NCBI GenBank assembly: GCA_029261675.1
Contig: JAJDBA010000040.1
Location: 1-23,138 of the forward strand
Length of the DNA stretch: 23,138 nt
Source of the DNA: Nitrospinaceae bacterium
GTDB lineage: Bacteria; Nitrospinota; Nitrospinia; Nitrospinales; VA-1
Direction: 5' to 3'
Both the position numbers and the translations under genes were made by a program. Shown piece after piece: positions 16,076 to 23,138 of this stretch (position 1 is its first letter; every line of letters starts with the position of its first letter). Under the pieces are notes generated by a model, which was not told where the DNA came from, did no database searches, and saw nothing but the letters and a program-made list of their open reading frames with translations.

Positions 16076-16142
16076 GAGCTGAATTCAGTTCTTTTTTGAG
16101 TGATTATGATATGGATTTTTGAACGCTGGAATAAGCCTGTAA

Positions 16143-17729
16143 CTACCTGGCAAACTCGGTAAATCGAGATTCACGAACCACAGTGACTTTAATTTCACCG
16201 GGATACGTCACCTCTTTTTCAATTCTTTTCGCGACATCGCGTGCGAGGATATTAGCACTTTGATCGTCGGTACCACTAGGTGTAACGATAATACGAACTT
16301 CTCGACCCGATTGAATTGCAAACGTTTTCTGTACGCCTTTAAACGAATCACCAATATCTTCCAGTTGGGTCATACGCTTAACATAAGTCTCCAGCATCTC
16401 GCGACGCGCCCCAGGTCTCGATGCAGAAATCGTGTCACCTGCAGCGACAAGAACCGCGTATGGGGATTCCGCTTCACAGTCTTCATGATGCGCTGCAATG
16501 GCATTCAACACGAAAGGGTGTTCGCCATAACGTTTAGCAATATCTACTCCTAGAGAAGTATGAGTGCCATCGGTTTGATGATCGATGGCTTTACCAATAT
16601 CGTGCAATAGCCCTGCACGCTTAGCCATGTTTTCGTTTAAACCGAGTTCAACCGCAATGGCTCCGCAAACAAATGCAACCTCCTGAACATGTTCGAGGAC
16701 ATTTTGTGTATAACTGGTTCGATACTTGAGCCTGCCAAGTAGCTTGACCATTTCAGGATGCACATTGTCAATCCCAACATTAAGGATCGCCTGTTCTCCC
16801 GCTTTTTTAATCTCTTCAGTCACTTCCTTTTTGCACTTAGCGACTACATCTTCTATTCGGCCAGGGTGAATACGGCCGTCAAGAGTTAAATGTTCAAGAG
16901 CCCGTCGCGCCACTTCCCGCCGAATCGGATCAAACCCCGATAGAACCACCGCACCCGGTGTGTCGTCAATGATCAGATCAATTCCTGTTGCCTGCTCAAG
17001 AGCTCGGATATTGCGGCCTTCGCGACCAATGATACGACCTTTGATATCGTCACTGGGCAATTCAACCACAGCAACCGTCGTTTCTGCAACGTGGTCGGAT
17101 GCCAGCCTTTGAACCGCCATGGTGATTAATTTTCGCGCTTCGTCATCGGCTTGCGATTTTACTTTTTCTTCAATTTTCTTTACTTCACGCGCGGCATCCA
17201 TTTTAGCTTCATTAATGACTTTATTCTTTATCTCTTCTCGCGCCTTTTCAGCCGTGTAAGAACCTATTACTTCGAGACTCCTGAGCTCCTCTTCAACCAG
17301 GCGTTTGTATTCTGCTTTTTGCTGTTCAACCTCTTTATTATCGTCATTAAGTTTTGCGAGCTGCGATTCGATTTCCTTTTCACGTGACTGAAATTTTGCA
17401 GACTCGTTTCTCAAGTCTCTTCCTTTTTGCTCAAGATTTTTTTCCTGGTCACGCAGGCTATCCCGCTTGCTTTTCATTTCCTTTTCCAATTCGCCTTTTA
17501 CTACCAGCGATTTTTCCCGGGCTTCGATTTCTGCGGATTTCATGCGGCTTTCGACCTCTTTCTCCGCTTCGGCGATCATTTTCTGGCGGCGTGCTTCCGC
17601 TTCTTTAATCTGATACTCCGTAAACATCTTTCGCAAAAAATAACCAATCCCGTACCCGATCGCCAAGGCAAATAACATTCCCCCAAGCAAGGTACTGAAG
17701 TTTACTTTTATGGCAGTGAATATATGCAT
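16143..17729 (-). CDS. rny: Ribonuclease Y
   Basis: A 528-residue membrane-anchored endoribonuclease that starts mRNA decay. An N-terminal transmembrane helix (about 12-32) leads to a long charged coiled coil (about 36-205), then a KH RNA-binding domain with G-R-I-I-G-R-E-G-R-N (231-240), and an HD phosphohydrolase domain with the metal-binding H376-D377 in G-L-L-H-D-I-G-K. The C-terminal domain ends in the typical T-Y-P-G-E-I-K-V-T-V-V-R-E. Length and order match the family. GAGG upstream of the ATG serves as the ribosome-binding site. The gene follows the 5-formyltetrahydrofolate cyclo-ligase gene by 44 bases. Confidence 0.98.
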   Translation of the reverse strand: MHIFTAIKVNFSTLLGGMLFALAIGYGIGYFLRKMFTEYQIKEAEARRQKMIAEAEKEVESRMKSAEIEAREKSLVVKGELEKEMKSKRDSLRDQEKNLEQKGRDLRNESAKFQSREKEIESQLAKLNDDNKEVEQQKAEYKRLVEEELRSLEVIGSYTAEKAREEIKNKVINEAKMDAAREVKKIEEKVKSQADDEARKLITMAVQRLASDHVAETTVAVVELPSDDIKGRIIGREGRNIRALEQATGIDLIIDDTPGAVVLSGFDPIRREVARRALEHLTLDGRIHPGRIEDVVAKCKKEVTEEIKKAGEQAILNVGIDNVHPEMVKLLGRLKYRTSYTQNVLEHVQEVAFVCGAIAVELGLNENMAKRAGLLHDIGKAIDHQTDGTHTSLGVDIAKRYGEHPFVLNAIAAHHEDCEAESPYAVLVAAGDTISASRPGARREMLETYVKRMTQLEDIGDSFKGVQKTFAIQSGREVRIIVTPSGTDDQSANILARDVAKRIEKEVTYPGEIKVTVVRESRFTEFAR

Positions 17730-17773
17730 TTAAAAACCTCTAGAAGTAAACATACTGAATGTTTCCGGAAACC

Positions 17774-18358
17774 TCAGCAGTTTAACGTGTCCTTTTCAGT
17801 AATAACCTTTTGCACCTTTTTATCCCAAGCATCCTGATGCAGAGAGTCCACTATTTGAAAATCGTAAGCGACCCCTAAACGTAAAGAGTTGCCCGGCAAC
17901 TCCATAAACAATCTGTCATAATAACCGCCACCGAAGCCTATTCGCCCCCCAGAAGAATCAAACGCCAAACCCGGCGTTACGATAGCATCTAATTTATTCG
18001 GTGAAACGACAGGAACCTCGGAAGGTTCCCGAATTCCAAAATTATTGATATAGAAACCTGTTTCCAGATTATTAATCTCACAGATTTCCATTTTATTTTC
18101 GGCTTTTAATATCCGCGGAACATAAACTTTTTTCCCAAGTTTCAACGAGCGCGCGATCATGGCATCCGTTCGCACCTCTTTTCCAAATGACAGGTAATAC
18201 AAAATAGAGTCACGAATTAAAAAATCTTCACAGGAAAACAGGCTTTCCTCGATCTCTCTACTATAATCAACAACCTCATTCGGTGTCAGATCATTTCTAC
18301 GCCGGATCATCATCTTCCGGACGGCTGCTTTATCCAGTTTTGGAATAGCGCAAGCCAT
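17774..18358 (-). CDS. 5-formyltetrahydrofolate cyclo-ligase
   Basis: A 194-residue protein from the ATG at 18358. It converts 5-formyltetrahydrofolate to 5,10-methenyltetrahydrofolate using ATP, salvaging an inhibitory folate. The G-F-G-G-G-Y-Y-D-R-L motif near the C-terminal third is the family's signature for the folate/ATP site, and the early R-x-x-L-T...S-x-x-I motif region is present. An AGGAAG ribosome-binding site 3-8 bases before 18358 decides the start; an in-frame upstream methionine at 18403 would add an atypical 15 residues. The gene (ygfA/fau in E. coli) lies downstream of the 6S RNA on the same strand, as in many proteobacteria. Confidence 0.93.
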   Translation of the reverse strand: MACAIPKLDKAAVRKMMIRRRNDLTPNEVVDYSREIEESLFSCEDFLIRDSILYYLSFGKEVRTDAMIARSLKLGKKVYVPRILKAENKMEICEINNLETGFYINNFGIREPSEVPVVSPNKLDAIVTPGLAFDSSGGRIGFGGGYYDRLFMELPGNSLRLGVAYDFQIVDSLHQDAWDKKVQKVITEKDTLNC

Positions 18359-18653
18359 AATCTTCCTAACCCATCGCGCAAAATAAAGATGCAGTACCCA
18401 CAATCAGGCACAGTCTAAGCTTTTAGGTGAGATCCAGCAATATCAGGGAGTTAGCCCTACTTTCAGGCCTGGGGAAAGACAAGATGAGACAAAACAATAA
18501 GATTATTTTGGGATATATCAAAAAACGAAACACACGGTCCGTTCATAATCTTCACTCCGCAAACAAGCCTAGAATTCTTTAAACAATGAAAACCAGACCT
18601 TTATATATTCAGGCTCACCTGGGCTATCTACCCCTGAAGCTCTTAACTCAATC
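18359..18653. other. Intergenic region between 6S RNA and the cyclo-ligase gene
   Basis: About 295 bases without a convincing gene. On the minus strand, just after the 6S U-run, TTCAGG (18638 to 18633) and CCTGAA (18613 to 18608) can close a hairpin with an inner GGG/CCC pair. This could be a further terminator or a leader element. A 27-codon reading frame with a GGAG-like site lies further downstream but has no other support. I see no known folate riboswitch pattern. Confidence 0.4.
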
Positions 18654-18838
18654 AAAAAGTCCCCCCGTAATGCCGTGCAAAAACTATTTTTTGAACCTGT
18701 CAAGGACAGGTGGGGTATCCGTGAACTGCTTTAGGCTTCCTACCTGAGCAGGCGTGCACACCGCAGCCGATTCATCAACCCCTTTTACGAACTGTTGGCT
18801 CAAGAAATTAAATTTTTACTCGAGCACAACAGGGAGAC
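18654..18838 (-). ncRNA. ssrS: 6S RNA (SsrS)
   Basis: About 185 nt that would bind sigma-70 RNA polymerase and mimic an open promoter. Read on the minus strand, the 5' end GTCTCCCTGT (18838 to 18829) pairs without a break (counting G-U pairs) with ACGGGGGGAC (18668 to 18659). The next TGTGC pairs with GCACG at 18678-18674, giving the long closing stem. A run of five Ts follows at 18658-18654. The interior resembles proteobacterial 6S: a G-C-G-G-T-G...T-G-C-T-C segment, then GAAGCCTAAAGCAG (compare GAAGCCTTAAAACTG of E. coli). A strong hairpin ACCTGTC/GACAGGT sits where E. coli has its CCTTGAACC/GGTTCAAGG hairpin. The position between zapA and the cyclo-ligase gene is the classic 6S locus. A TTGAAT -10-like box (18849 to 18844) lies 6 bases before the predicted 5' end. 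The exact ends are estimates. Confidence 0.82.
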
Positions 18839-18912
18839 AACAAATTCAAATTTCACCACATCCTAACACAAAGGCAAAACACCCTCAAGAGCTATGTGGC
18901 CACTATAACCAC

Positions 18913-19197
18913 TTACTTTTCAACACCTTCCATCTCATTCTCCAAGGCCTCTAGCATCTGCCCAATTTTTTCTTCATGGGCTGTGTCATTGGCATCGGTC
19001 TGCTTTTGCAACTCCATTAATTCCTGCGCAATATTGAGAGCCGCAAGGACAGCAAGATCGGTAGAACTGGTTTTGCTACGCACTTCTGCCAACTCGCGCA
19101 TTTTTGCATCGACATAAGCTGCAACCTCTTCCATGCTTACCTGATCAGAAGAACTCTTCAAACTATAGGTTTTGCCGTAAATTTGTATTTTTGCCAT
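18913..19197 (-). CDS. zapA: Cell division protein ZapA
   Basis: A 94-residue ZapA, which binds FtsZ and bundles its filaments at the Z ring. The N-terminal globular part begins A-K-I-Q-I-Y-G-K-T-Y-S-L-K-S (2-15), matching the ZapA beta strands. It is followed by the V-A-A-Y-V-D-A-K-M-R-E-L helix (about 25-36), the L-A-V-L-A-A-L-N-I-A-Q-E-L motif (about 47-59) and a C-terminal coiled coil. The length is typical. It starts 7 bases after the ZapB-like gene, and 6S RNA lies 74 bases beyond its stop. Confidence 0.93.
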   Translation of the reverse strand: MAKIQIYGKTYSLKSSSDQVSMEEVAAYVDAKMRELAEVRSKTSSTDLAVLAALNIAQELMELQKQTDANDTAHEEKIGQMLEALENEMEGVEK

Positions 19198-19204
19198 TGT
19201 CAGT

Positions 19205-19483
19205 TCAAGTTAAATCAAATTTTTCAAGTTTTTCTAAAAGATGAACGACCTTTTCGCGAATCTGTTTTCTATCCTTTTCGCTGTTCGTGTTCGCCACTTC
19301 AAGTTCAGCTAAGCGATCCAGCTTCTCCTTGGCAAACTCCTGTTCCTTCGACAAGGACTCACCTTCACGTGTCAGACCTTCCACCTGCAATTTCAACTTT
19401 TGGTTCTCGTCTTTAAGTTGGCGATAAGCCTCAAGTAAAGTTGAAACACCTGCCTGTAACTTTTCTATATCGGGTTTGGACAT
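19205..19483 (-). CDS. ZapB-like coiled-coil protein
   Basis: A 92-residue protein that is almost entirely coiled coil, with leucine/isoleucine/valine heptads from about 5 to 90 and many E, K and Q residues. It has no signal peptide or membrane span. Length, composition and position directly upstream of zapA suggest a ZapB-type partner that links ZapA to the division site. Coiled coils match many families, so this rests mostly on context. Confidence 0.7.
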   Translation of the reverse strand: MSKPDIEKLQAGVSTLLEAYRQLKDENQKLKLQVEGLTREGESLSKEQEFAKEKLDRLAELEVANTNSEKDRKQIREKVVHLLEKLEKFDLT

Positions 19484-19536
19484 GGCAGAATCGTAGCACC
19501 CCGAAATTAGGGTGTCAATGGGCTCAATGAGGGCGT

Positions 19537-21612
19537 CTATTCCCTGAGAGACGCGTCCAATTCGGTCTTTAACGTTTGAACGATAGCTTCAAACAAAGGG
19601 CTGACCTCATCGTCCGACAGGGTTTTATCTTTAGATTGAAAAGAAAGGGCAAAAGTAAGACTTTTTTTATCTGACTGGATTTTTTTCCCTTCAAAATGGT
19701 CATAAAGCTCGACCTGTTTTAAAAGTGGATGACCTGTCTTTAAAATCAAGTCGGATGCCTTCTGGGAGGTGACTTTCCTATCCACCAGAATGGAAATATC
19801 GCGATAGGTTTCCGGGAATTTCGCAATGCTCTGAAAACGTGGACGCGGTGGAAGTGATTCCTCAAGCTTTTGCAAATCCAATTCCCAAACGAAAACTTTT
19901 TCTGCAATCTCCGTTTTATCCGGCGAAAGCTGCCCCATATAGCCTAGCTCATTTGCATCGGCGCAACAGTTTGCCGATTTCTCCGCCAACAAATAGGATC
20001 TATTGGCATTTGCTGGAAAATTCACCTGCAATCCAAAATGAGAACATAAACTATCCAGCGCTCCCTTTAGATCATAAAAATCATACTCCTTACCACGAGG
20101 CTTCCAAGGCGTAAGTTCATAAGGCCCTAACACTGCGGCTGTCAAAACAGATTTCTCAACACGCTTCCCCTTTGAATCTAAAAAATAAACACTGCCAATT
20201 TCGAAAAGCTTGAGAGGCTTTTGTCCCTTACTCAAATTATTCTGAATGGTCTTCAACAAGCCGGGAATCAAACTCGTGCGCATGGTATCGTTTTCAGAGC
20301 TTAAAGGATTCTTCAACGAAATCACTTTATCTTTTGTCGATGCAAATGAAGACAAATAGTTTTCCGCGTTCTCCTGATCGACAAAACTGAAATGGACCGT
20401 TTCAGAAAAACCCGTATGGCAAAGCACCTCTCTTATTTTGCGCAACATACTTTGCTTGGGAGCAATACGCACCGGTCTAACCGAAGCTACAGGGAAGACC
20501 GTAGCGACTTTGTCGAATCCATCGACCCTGGCAATTTCTTCTATAACATCTACTTCACGCGTCAGATCGGGACGAAAGCCGGGAATCCCCACTTGCAGAG
20601 TTTCATTCTCAATCGCAGCCTCTACCTTTAATCCCAAACGTGAAATAATTTCTTTTATCTGCTCCGCACTAAAATCAGCCCCCAACAACTGATTCACACG
20701 AGAAACCCGCAATGCCACTTGAATGTTCTCACGGGTTTTTGGATAAACATCGATTCTGCCTTTACAGATATCTCCTCCTGCCAGTTCCTTGATCAAACAA
20801 GCGGCACGAGCCTGAGCAGTGATGACTCCCTCCATATCCACGCCTCTTTCAAAGCGGTAAGAAGAGTCCGACCTTAGGCCATACTTTTTCGAAGCCTTCC
20901 GTATCGTAGAAGAATCAAAACACGCACTTTCTAAAACAATATTTTTCGTTGTATCAGAAACCTGACTGTTCGCCCCGCCCATGATACCTGCCAGAGCAAC
21001 AGGTTTTTCTGCATCAGCGATAACCAGCGCATCCACATCCAATTTCAACTCGCTACCATCAAGGCTGGCAAATTTTTCACCCTTGTTTGCGCTACGAATT
21101 ATGATTTTATTTCCCGAAAGCAATTCGCGGTCAAAAGCATGCAGCGGTTGACCGTACTCCATCATTACAAAATTAGTAATATCCACAATATTGTTGATCG
21201 GTCGTAACCCAATTGCCTGTAACCGGTCGCACAACCATTTAGGGGATGGACCCGGCTTAACATTCTCAATCACCAATGCGGCATAACGTGGGCACAAACT
21301 TTCTTCTAAATTTTCAACAGCTATCTTTTCTGCAACAGGGTTCGCGCCCCAACTTTTCTCCAACTCATTCAAAGAGTCCGGGGGAGTAAACGTTCCTCCC
21401 ATAAGTGCAGACACTTCACGTGCCACCCCCAGATGCGACAAACAATAGCCGCGATTTGGAGTCACATTCAGTTCCAGCACATCGCCTTTTTCTTCGTCGA
21501 GCAATTCGTGGCTTTCAATTTCCAAACCCGCCATAGTGAGCACATGGCCCAACTCTGCCGCAGGCGCGTCAATCTTCACATATTCTTTCAGCCAATCTAC
21601 CTGAACTTTCAT
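19537..21612 (-). CDS. pheT: Phenylalanyl-tRNA synthetase beta subunit, short form
   Basis: A 691-residue beta subunit of the (alpha-beta)2 phenylalanyl-tRNA synthetase. Typical bacterial PheT is about 790-820 residues. Here the N-terminal B1 segment (V-D-W-L-K-E-Y-V, L-T-M-A-G-L-E-I-E) runs at about residues 36-46 straight into V-L-E-L-N-V-T-P-N-R, skipping the OB-fold tRNA-binding (B2/EMAP-II-like) domain of about 100 residues. The B3/B4 editing region, the B5 domain (R-I-D-V-Y-P and following) and the C-terminal ferredoxin-like anticodon-binding domain (F-P-E-T-Y-R-D-I-S-I-L-V, from about 598) are present. The reading frame is intact, so this is not a frameshift. AAGGGAAAG precedes the ATG. 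pheS, usually adjacent, is not upstream: the next gene is divergent RNase R. Confidence 0.96.
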   Translation of the reverse strand: MKVQVDWLKEYVKIDAPAAELGHVLTMAGLEIESHELLDEEKGDVLELNVTPNRGYCLSHLGVAREVSALMGGTFTPPDSLNELEKSWGANPVAEKIAVENLEESLCPRYAALVIENVKPGPSPKWLCDRLQAIGLRPINNIVDITNFVMMEYGQPLHAFDRELLSGNKIIIRSANKGEKFASLDGSELKLDVDALVIADAEKPVALAGIMGGANSQVSDTTKNIVLESACFDSSTIRKASKKYGLRSDSSYRFERGVDMEGVITAQARAACLIKELAGGDICKGRIDVYPKTRENIQVALRVSRVNQLLGADFSAEQIKEIISRLGLKVEAAIENETLQVGIPGFRPDLTREVDVIEEIARVDGFDKVATVFPVASVRPVRIAPKQSMLRKIREVLCHTGFSETVHFSFVDQENAENYLSSFASTKDKVISLKNPLSSENDTMRTSLIPGLLKTIQNNLSKGQKPLKLFEIGSVYFLDSKGKRVEKSVLTAAVLGPYELTPWKPRGKEYDFYDLKGALDSLCSHFGLQVNFPANANRSYLLAEKSANCCADANELGYMGQLSPDKTEIAEKVFVWELDLQKLEESLPPRPRFQSIAKFPETYRDISILVDRKVTSQKASDLILKTGHPLLKQVELYDHFEGKKIQSDKKSLTFALSFQSKDKTLSDDEVSPLFEAIVQTLKTELDASLRE

Positions 21613-21722
21613 CTTTCCCTTTTCTCGCTAACGCGCCACTTGGTGTGGAGCCCAATTGTTCAACTCTTGGAAAGCTGACAAATGCTATCAAACCTTTTAC
21701 TATTTGCCCGCCAACTCTTCTT

Positions 21723-21737
21723 CAAGACGTAGTCTTG
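21723..21737. repeat. Perfect short palindrome CAAGAC-GTA-GTCTTG
   Basis: Two 6-base arms (21723-21728 and 21732-21737) form a perfect inverted repeat with a 3-base centre. It lies beside the divergent -10 elements at 21743-21750. On the pheT transcript it would sit at the very 5' end as a hairpin; as DNA it could be an operator. Confidence 0.5.
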
Positions 21738-21742
21738 TGGGG

Positions 21743-21750
21743 ATTATAAG
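21743..21750. promoter_or_regulatory. Overlapping divergent -10 elements for pheT and the RNase R gene
   Basis: ATTATAAG reads TATAAT on the minus strand (21748 to 21743, toward pheT) and TATAAG on the plus strand (21745-21750, toward RNase R). The -35 boxes are poor: TTCAAG at 21721-21726 with 18-base spacing on the plus strand, and none convincing on the minus strand. Leaders would be about 120 bases for pheT and about 90 for RNase R. Confidence 0.35.
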
Positions 21751-21844
21751 CGAAGCGTTTTCAAAAATCTACGCTATCTCAGCATTGCATTTCATCTCGT
21801 TATAGGATATCAAGGGTTTTACATCCCTCATTTCGGTCAACCTT

Positions 21845-23138
21845 ATGAAACTCACCGACGCGCGAATTCTGGCATTGCTGAAGAAAAAAGTCAGCCGCCC
21901 GATGAAAATCTCCGAACTATCCAAGCAATTGGGAGTAACAGCTGCGGACCACCGTGAGTTCCGCAACCGTATCAAAGACATGGCCGCTCAAGGTTCGTTG
22001 ATAAAAATCCGTGGTGGTCGCTACGGTCTCCCCGATGAAATGAATCTAGTCACTGGAAAATTACATGGACATCCAAACGGATTTGGCTTCGTCATTCCCG
22101 ACAAGCATCACGAAACCAACGATGTTTATATTCACCAAAAATGTATGAATGAGGCCATGCACCAAGATCATGTAGTGGTTCGCGTGGAGTCGGAAAAAGA
22201 ACCCGGTCGCCCTGAAGGACGTGTCATAAAAATCCTACAACGCAACACACCCAATTTAGTCGGTGTCTACCAAACATTCGGTCGAGATGGATGGGTCATT
22301 CCTAATGAAGGGAAACATTTTCACGATGTATTCATACCGGGCAAAAACCGTAAAGACGCAAAGAATGGACAAGTTGTCGATGTGAAAATCGAAACCTATC
22401 CCACCCGACATCAACCGCCTGTTGGAAAGGTCATCGAAATCCTCGGCAAGTCCAACGACCCTGAAGTGGAAGTGCAGTCTATTCTACGCAAGTTTGGCAT
22501 TCGTCAAGGCTTCCAGCCAAAAATAATTAAGGAAGCAAAAGCCGTCGCAAAAGAAATGAGGTCCATGGAAGACCGCAAAGACTTGACCGGCCTCATGACT
22601 TTCACGATTGATGGCGAAAGAGCAAAAGATTTTGACGATGCGGTTTCACTCGAGCATCTAGGGGAAGGGTATCGCCTCGGCGTGCACATTGCAGATGTCA
22701 GTCACTTTGTCCAAGAAAATTCTCATCTCGATGAAGAAGCATTTGAAAGAGGCACCAGTGTTTATTATGCAGATGGAGTCATCCCTATGCTTCCAGAAAT
22801 TCTTTCCAACGAAGCCTGTAGTCTGAAACCAGACGAAACGCGTCTAACGCTGAGTGCATTCATTGACTTCGACCGTCAAGGCAATCCCCTGGCAACCCAA
22901 ATCTACAAATCATTTATTAAAAGTAAACGACGCTTCACTTATAACGAAGTAGCCGAGCTACTCGAAAATGGCAGCGATAAGGAAAGCGACTTGCCTTTCA
23001 TGCAAACGCTGGTAGATATGCACCACCTCAGCAAGACACTTCGGAAACGTCGATTTAAAAATGGGAGCGTTGACTTCCATGTGCCAGAACCCGACATCCG
23101 CATTGACGAGGACGGTAAAGTAAAACAAATCGGTATTG
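21845..23138 (+). CDS. rnr: Ribonuclease R, N-terminal part (cut by window end)
   Basis: 431 codons are open to the window end. RNase R is a processive 3'-5' exoribonuclease that degrades structured RNA. Order: an N-terminal winged-helix domain (about 1-65), two cold-shock OB domains (about 66-130 and 135-205), and the RNB catalytic domain from about 245. The magnesium-binding aspartates are all present in T-I-D-G-E-R-A-K-D-F-D-D (D256, D262, D264, D265). The N-terminal helix-turn-helix and two cold-shock domains favour RNase R over RNase II. An in-frame stop at 21803 and no other start codon after it fix the ATG at 21845, although its Shine-Dalgarno is weak. The C-terminal S1 domain and any basic tail lie outside the window. 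Confidence 0.95.
   Translation, partial: MKLTDARILALLKKKVSRPMKISELSKQLGVTAADHREFRNRIKDMAAQGSLIKIRGGRYGLPDEMNLVTGKLHGHPNGFGFVIPDKHHETNDVYIHQKCMNEAMHQDHVVVRVESEKEPGRPEGRVIKILQRNTPNLVGVYQTFGRDGWVIPNEGKHFHDVFIPGKNRKDAKNGQVVDVKIETYPTRHQPPVGKVIEILGKSNDPEVEVQSILRKFGIRQGFQPKIIKEAKAVAKEMRSMEDRKDLTGLMTFTIDGERAKDFDDAVSLEHLGEGYRLGVHIADVSHFVQENSHLDEEAFERGTSVYYADGVIPMLPEILSNEACSLKPDETRLTLSAFIDFDRQGNPLATQIYKSFIKSKRRFTYNEVAELLENGSDKESDLPFMQTLVDMHHLSKTLRKRRFKNGSVDFHVPEPDIRIDEDGKVKQIGI

Noticed and set aside
18482..18545. 27-codon minus-strand frame with a GGAG site in the gap after 6S RNA
   Set aside because: Very short, no recognisable features and no operon support; chance occurrence is likely.
18359..18653. 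Folate (THF) riboswitch upstream of the cyclo-ligase gene
   Set aside because: The hairpin seen here does not match the THF riboswitch core patterns I know, and the remaining sequence lacks paired conserved segments.
18720..18790. SRP (4.5S) RNA, because of a GGAAGC-like stretch and nearby CAGG
   Set aside because: The conserved GGTCAGGTCCGGAAGG apical loop of SRP RNA is absent; the pattern fits 6S RNA and its locus instead.
18754..18954. Plus-strand 66-codon open frame across the 6S RNA region
   Set aside because: It is antisense to the 6S RNA structure and the end of zapA, with no ribosome-binding site.
1..23138. CRISPR arrays, insertion sequences, prophage, toxin-antitoxin or defence genes
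   Set aside because: No spaced direct repeats, transposase or integrase motifs, or recognisable defence domains were found on either strand.

Overview
The window reads as chromosomal DNA of a Gram-negative (diderm), heterotrophic or chemolithotrophic environmental bacterium. LpxD (lipid A synthesis), a Lol lipoprotein-export module (LolD plus a LolC/E permease), a lipobox protein and a type IV prepilin peptidase all point to an outer membrane. RNase Y, a 6S RNA beside zapA and a short PheT are compatible with a deep-branching phylum such as Nitrospinota or a delta-type lineage. That placement is inference; base composition looks mid-40s % G+C by eye and was not computed.

Layout. Positions 1-983, minus strand: a lipoate/octanoate transferase gene followed by the 5' end of an MBL-fold hydrolase gene that runs off the window. 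Positions 1059-2228, plus: a secreted formylglycine-generating-enzyme-like protein carrying two haem-c-type motifs, and a 51-residue membrane protein. Positions 2287-3084, minus: an unrecognised lipoprotein. Positions 3268-6557, plus: a small unknown protein, recA, recX, a prepilin peptidase and a coiled-coil membrane protein. Positions 6572-7522, minus: an aldo/keto reductase. Positions 7622-9346, plus: an MsbA-like ABC exporter. Positions 9353-21612, minus: one long co-directional block which, read in transcription order, is pheT, a ZapB-like coiled coil, zapA, 6S RNA, 5-formyltetrahydrofolate cyclo-ligase, rny, lysS, lolC/E, lolD, lpxD, an LRR protein and accA. From 21845, plus: the 5' part of an RNase R gene, cut by the window end.

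How the genes fit together. The minus-strand block is housekeeping: tRNA charging (PheT, LysS), Z-ring assembly (ZapA and a ZapB-like protein), RNA polymerase control (6S RNA), mRNA turnover (RNase Y), folate repair, and envelope biogenesis (LolC/E-LolD, LpxD, AccA). recA-recX is the usual recombinase plus modulator pair. I see no CRISPR array, insertion sequence, prophage, tRNA or rRNA. The least ordinary parts are the haem-motif/FGE-like protein with its tiny membrane partner, the PheT lacking its N-terminal OB-fold tRNA-binding domain, and a well-supported 6S RNA. I did not find a convincing wholly new system.
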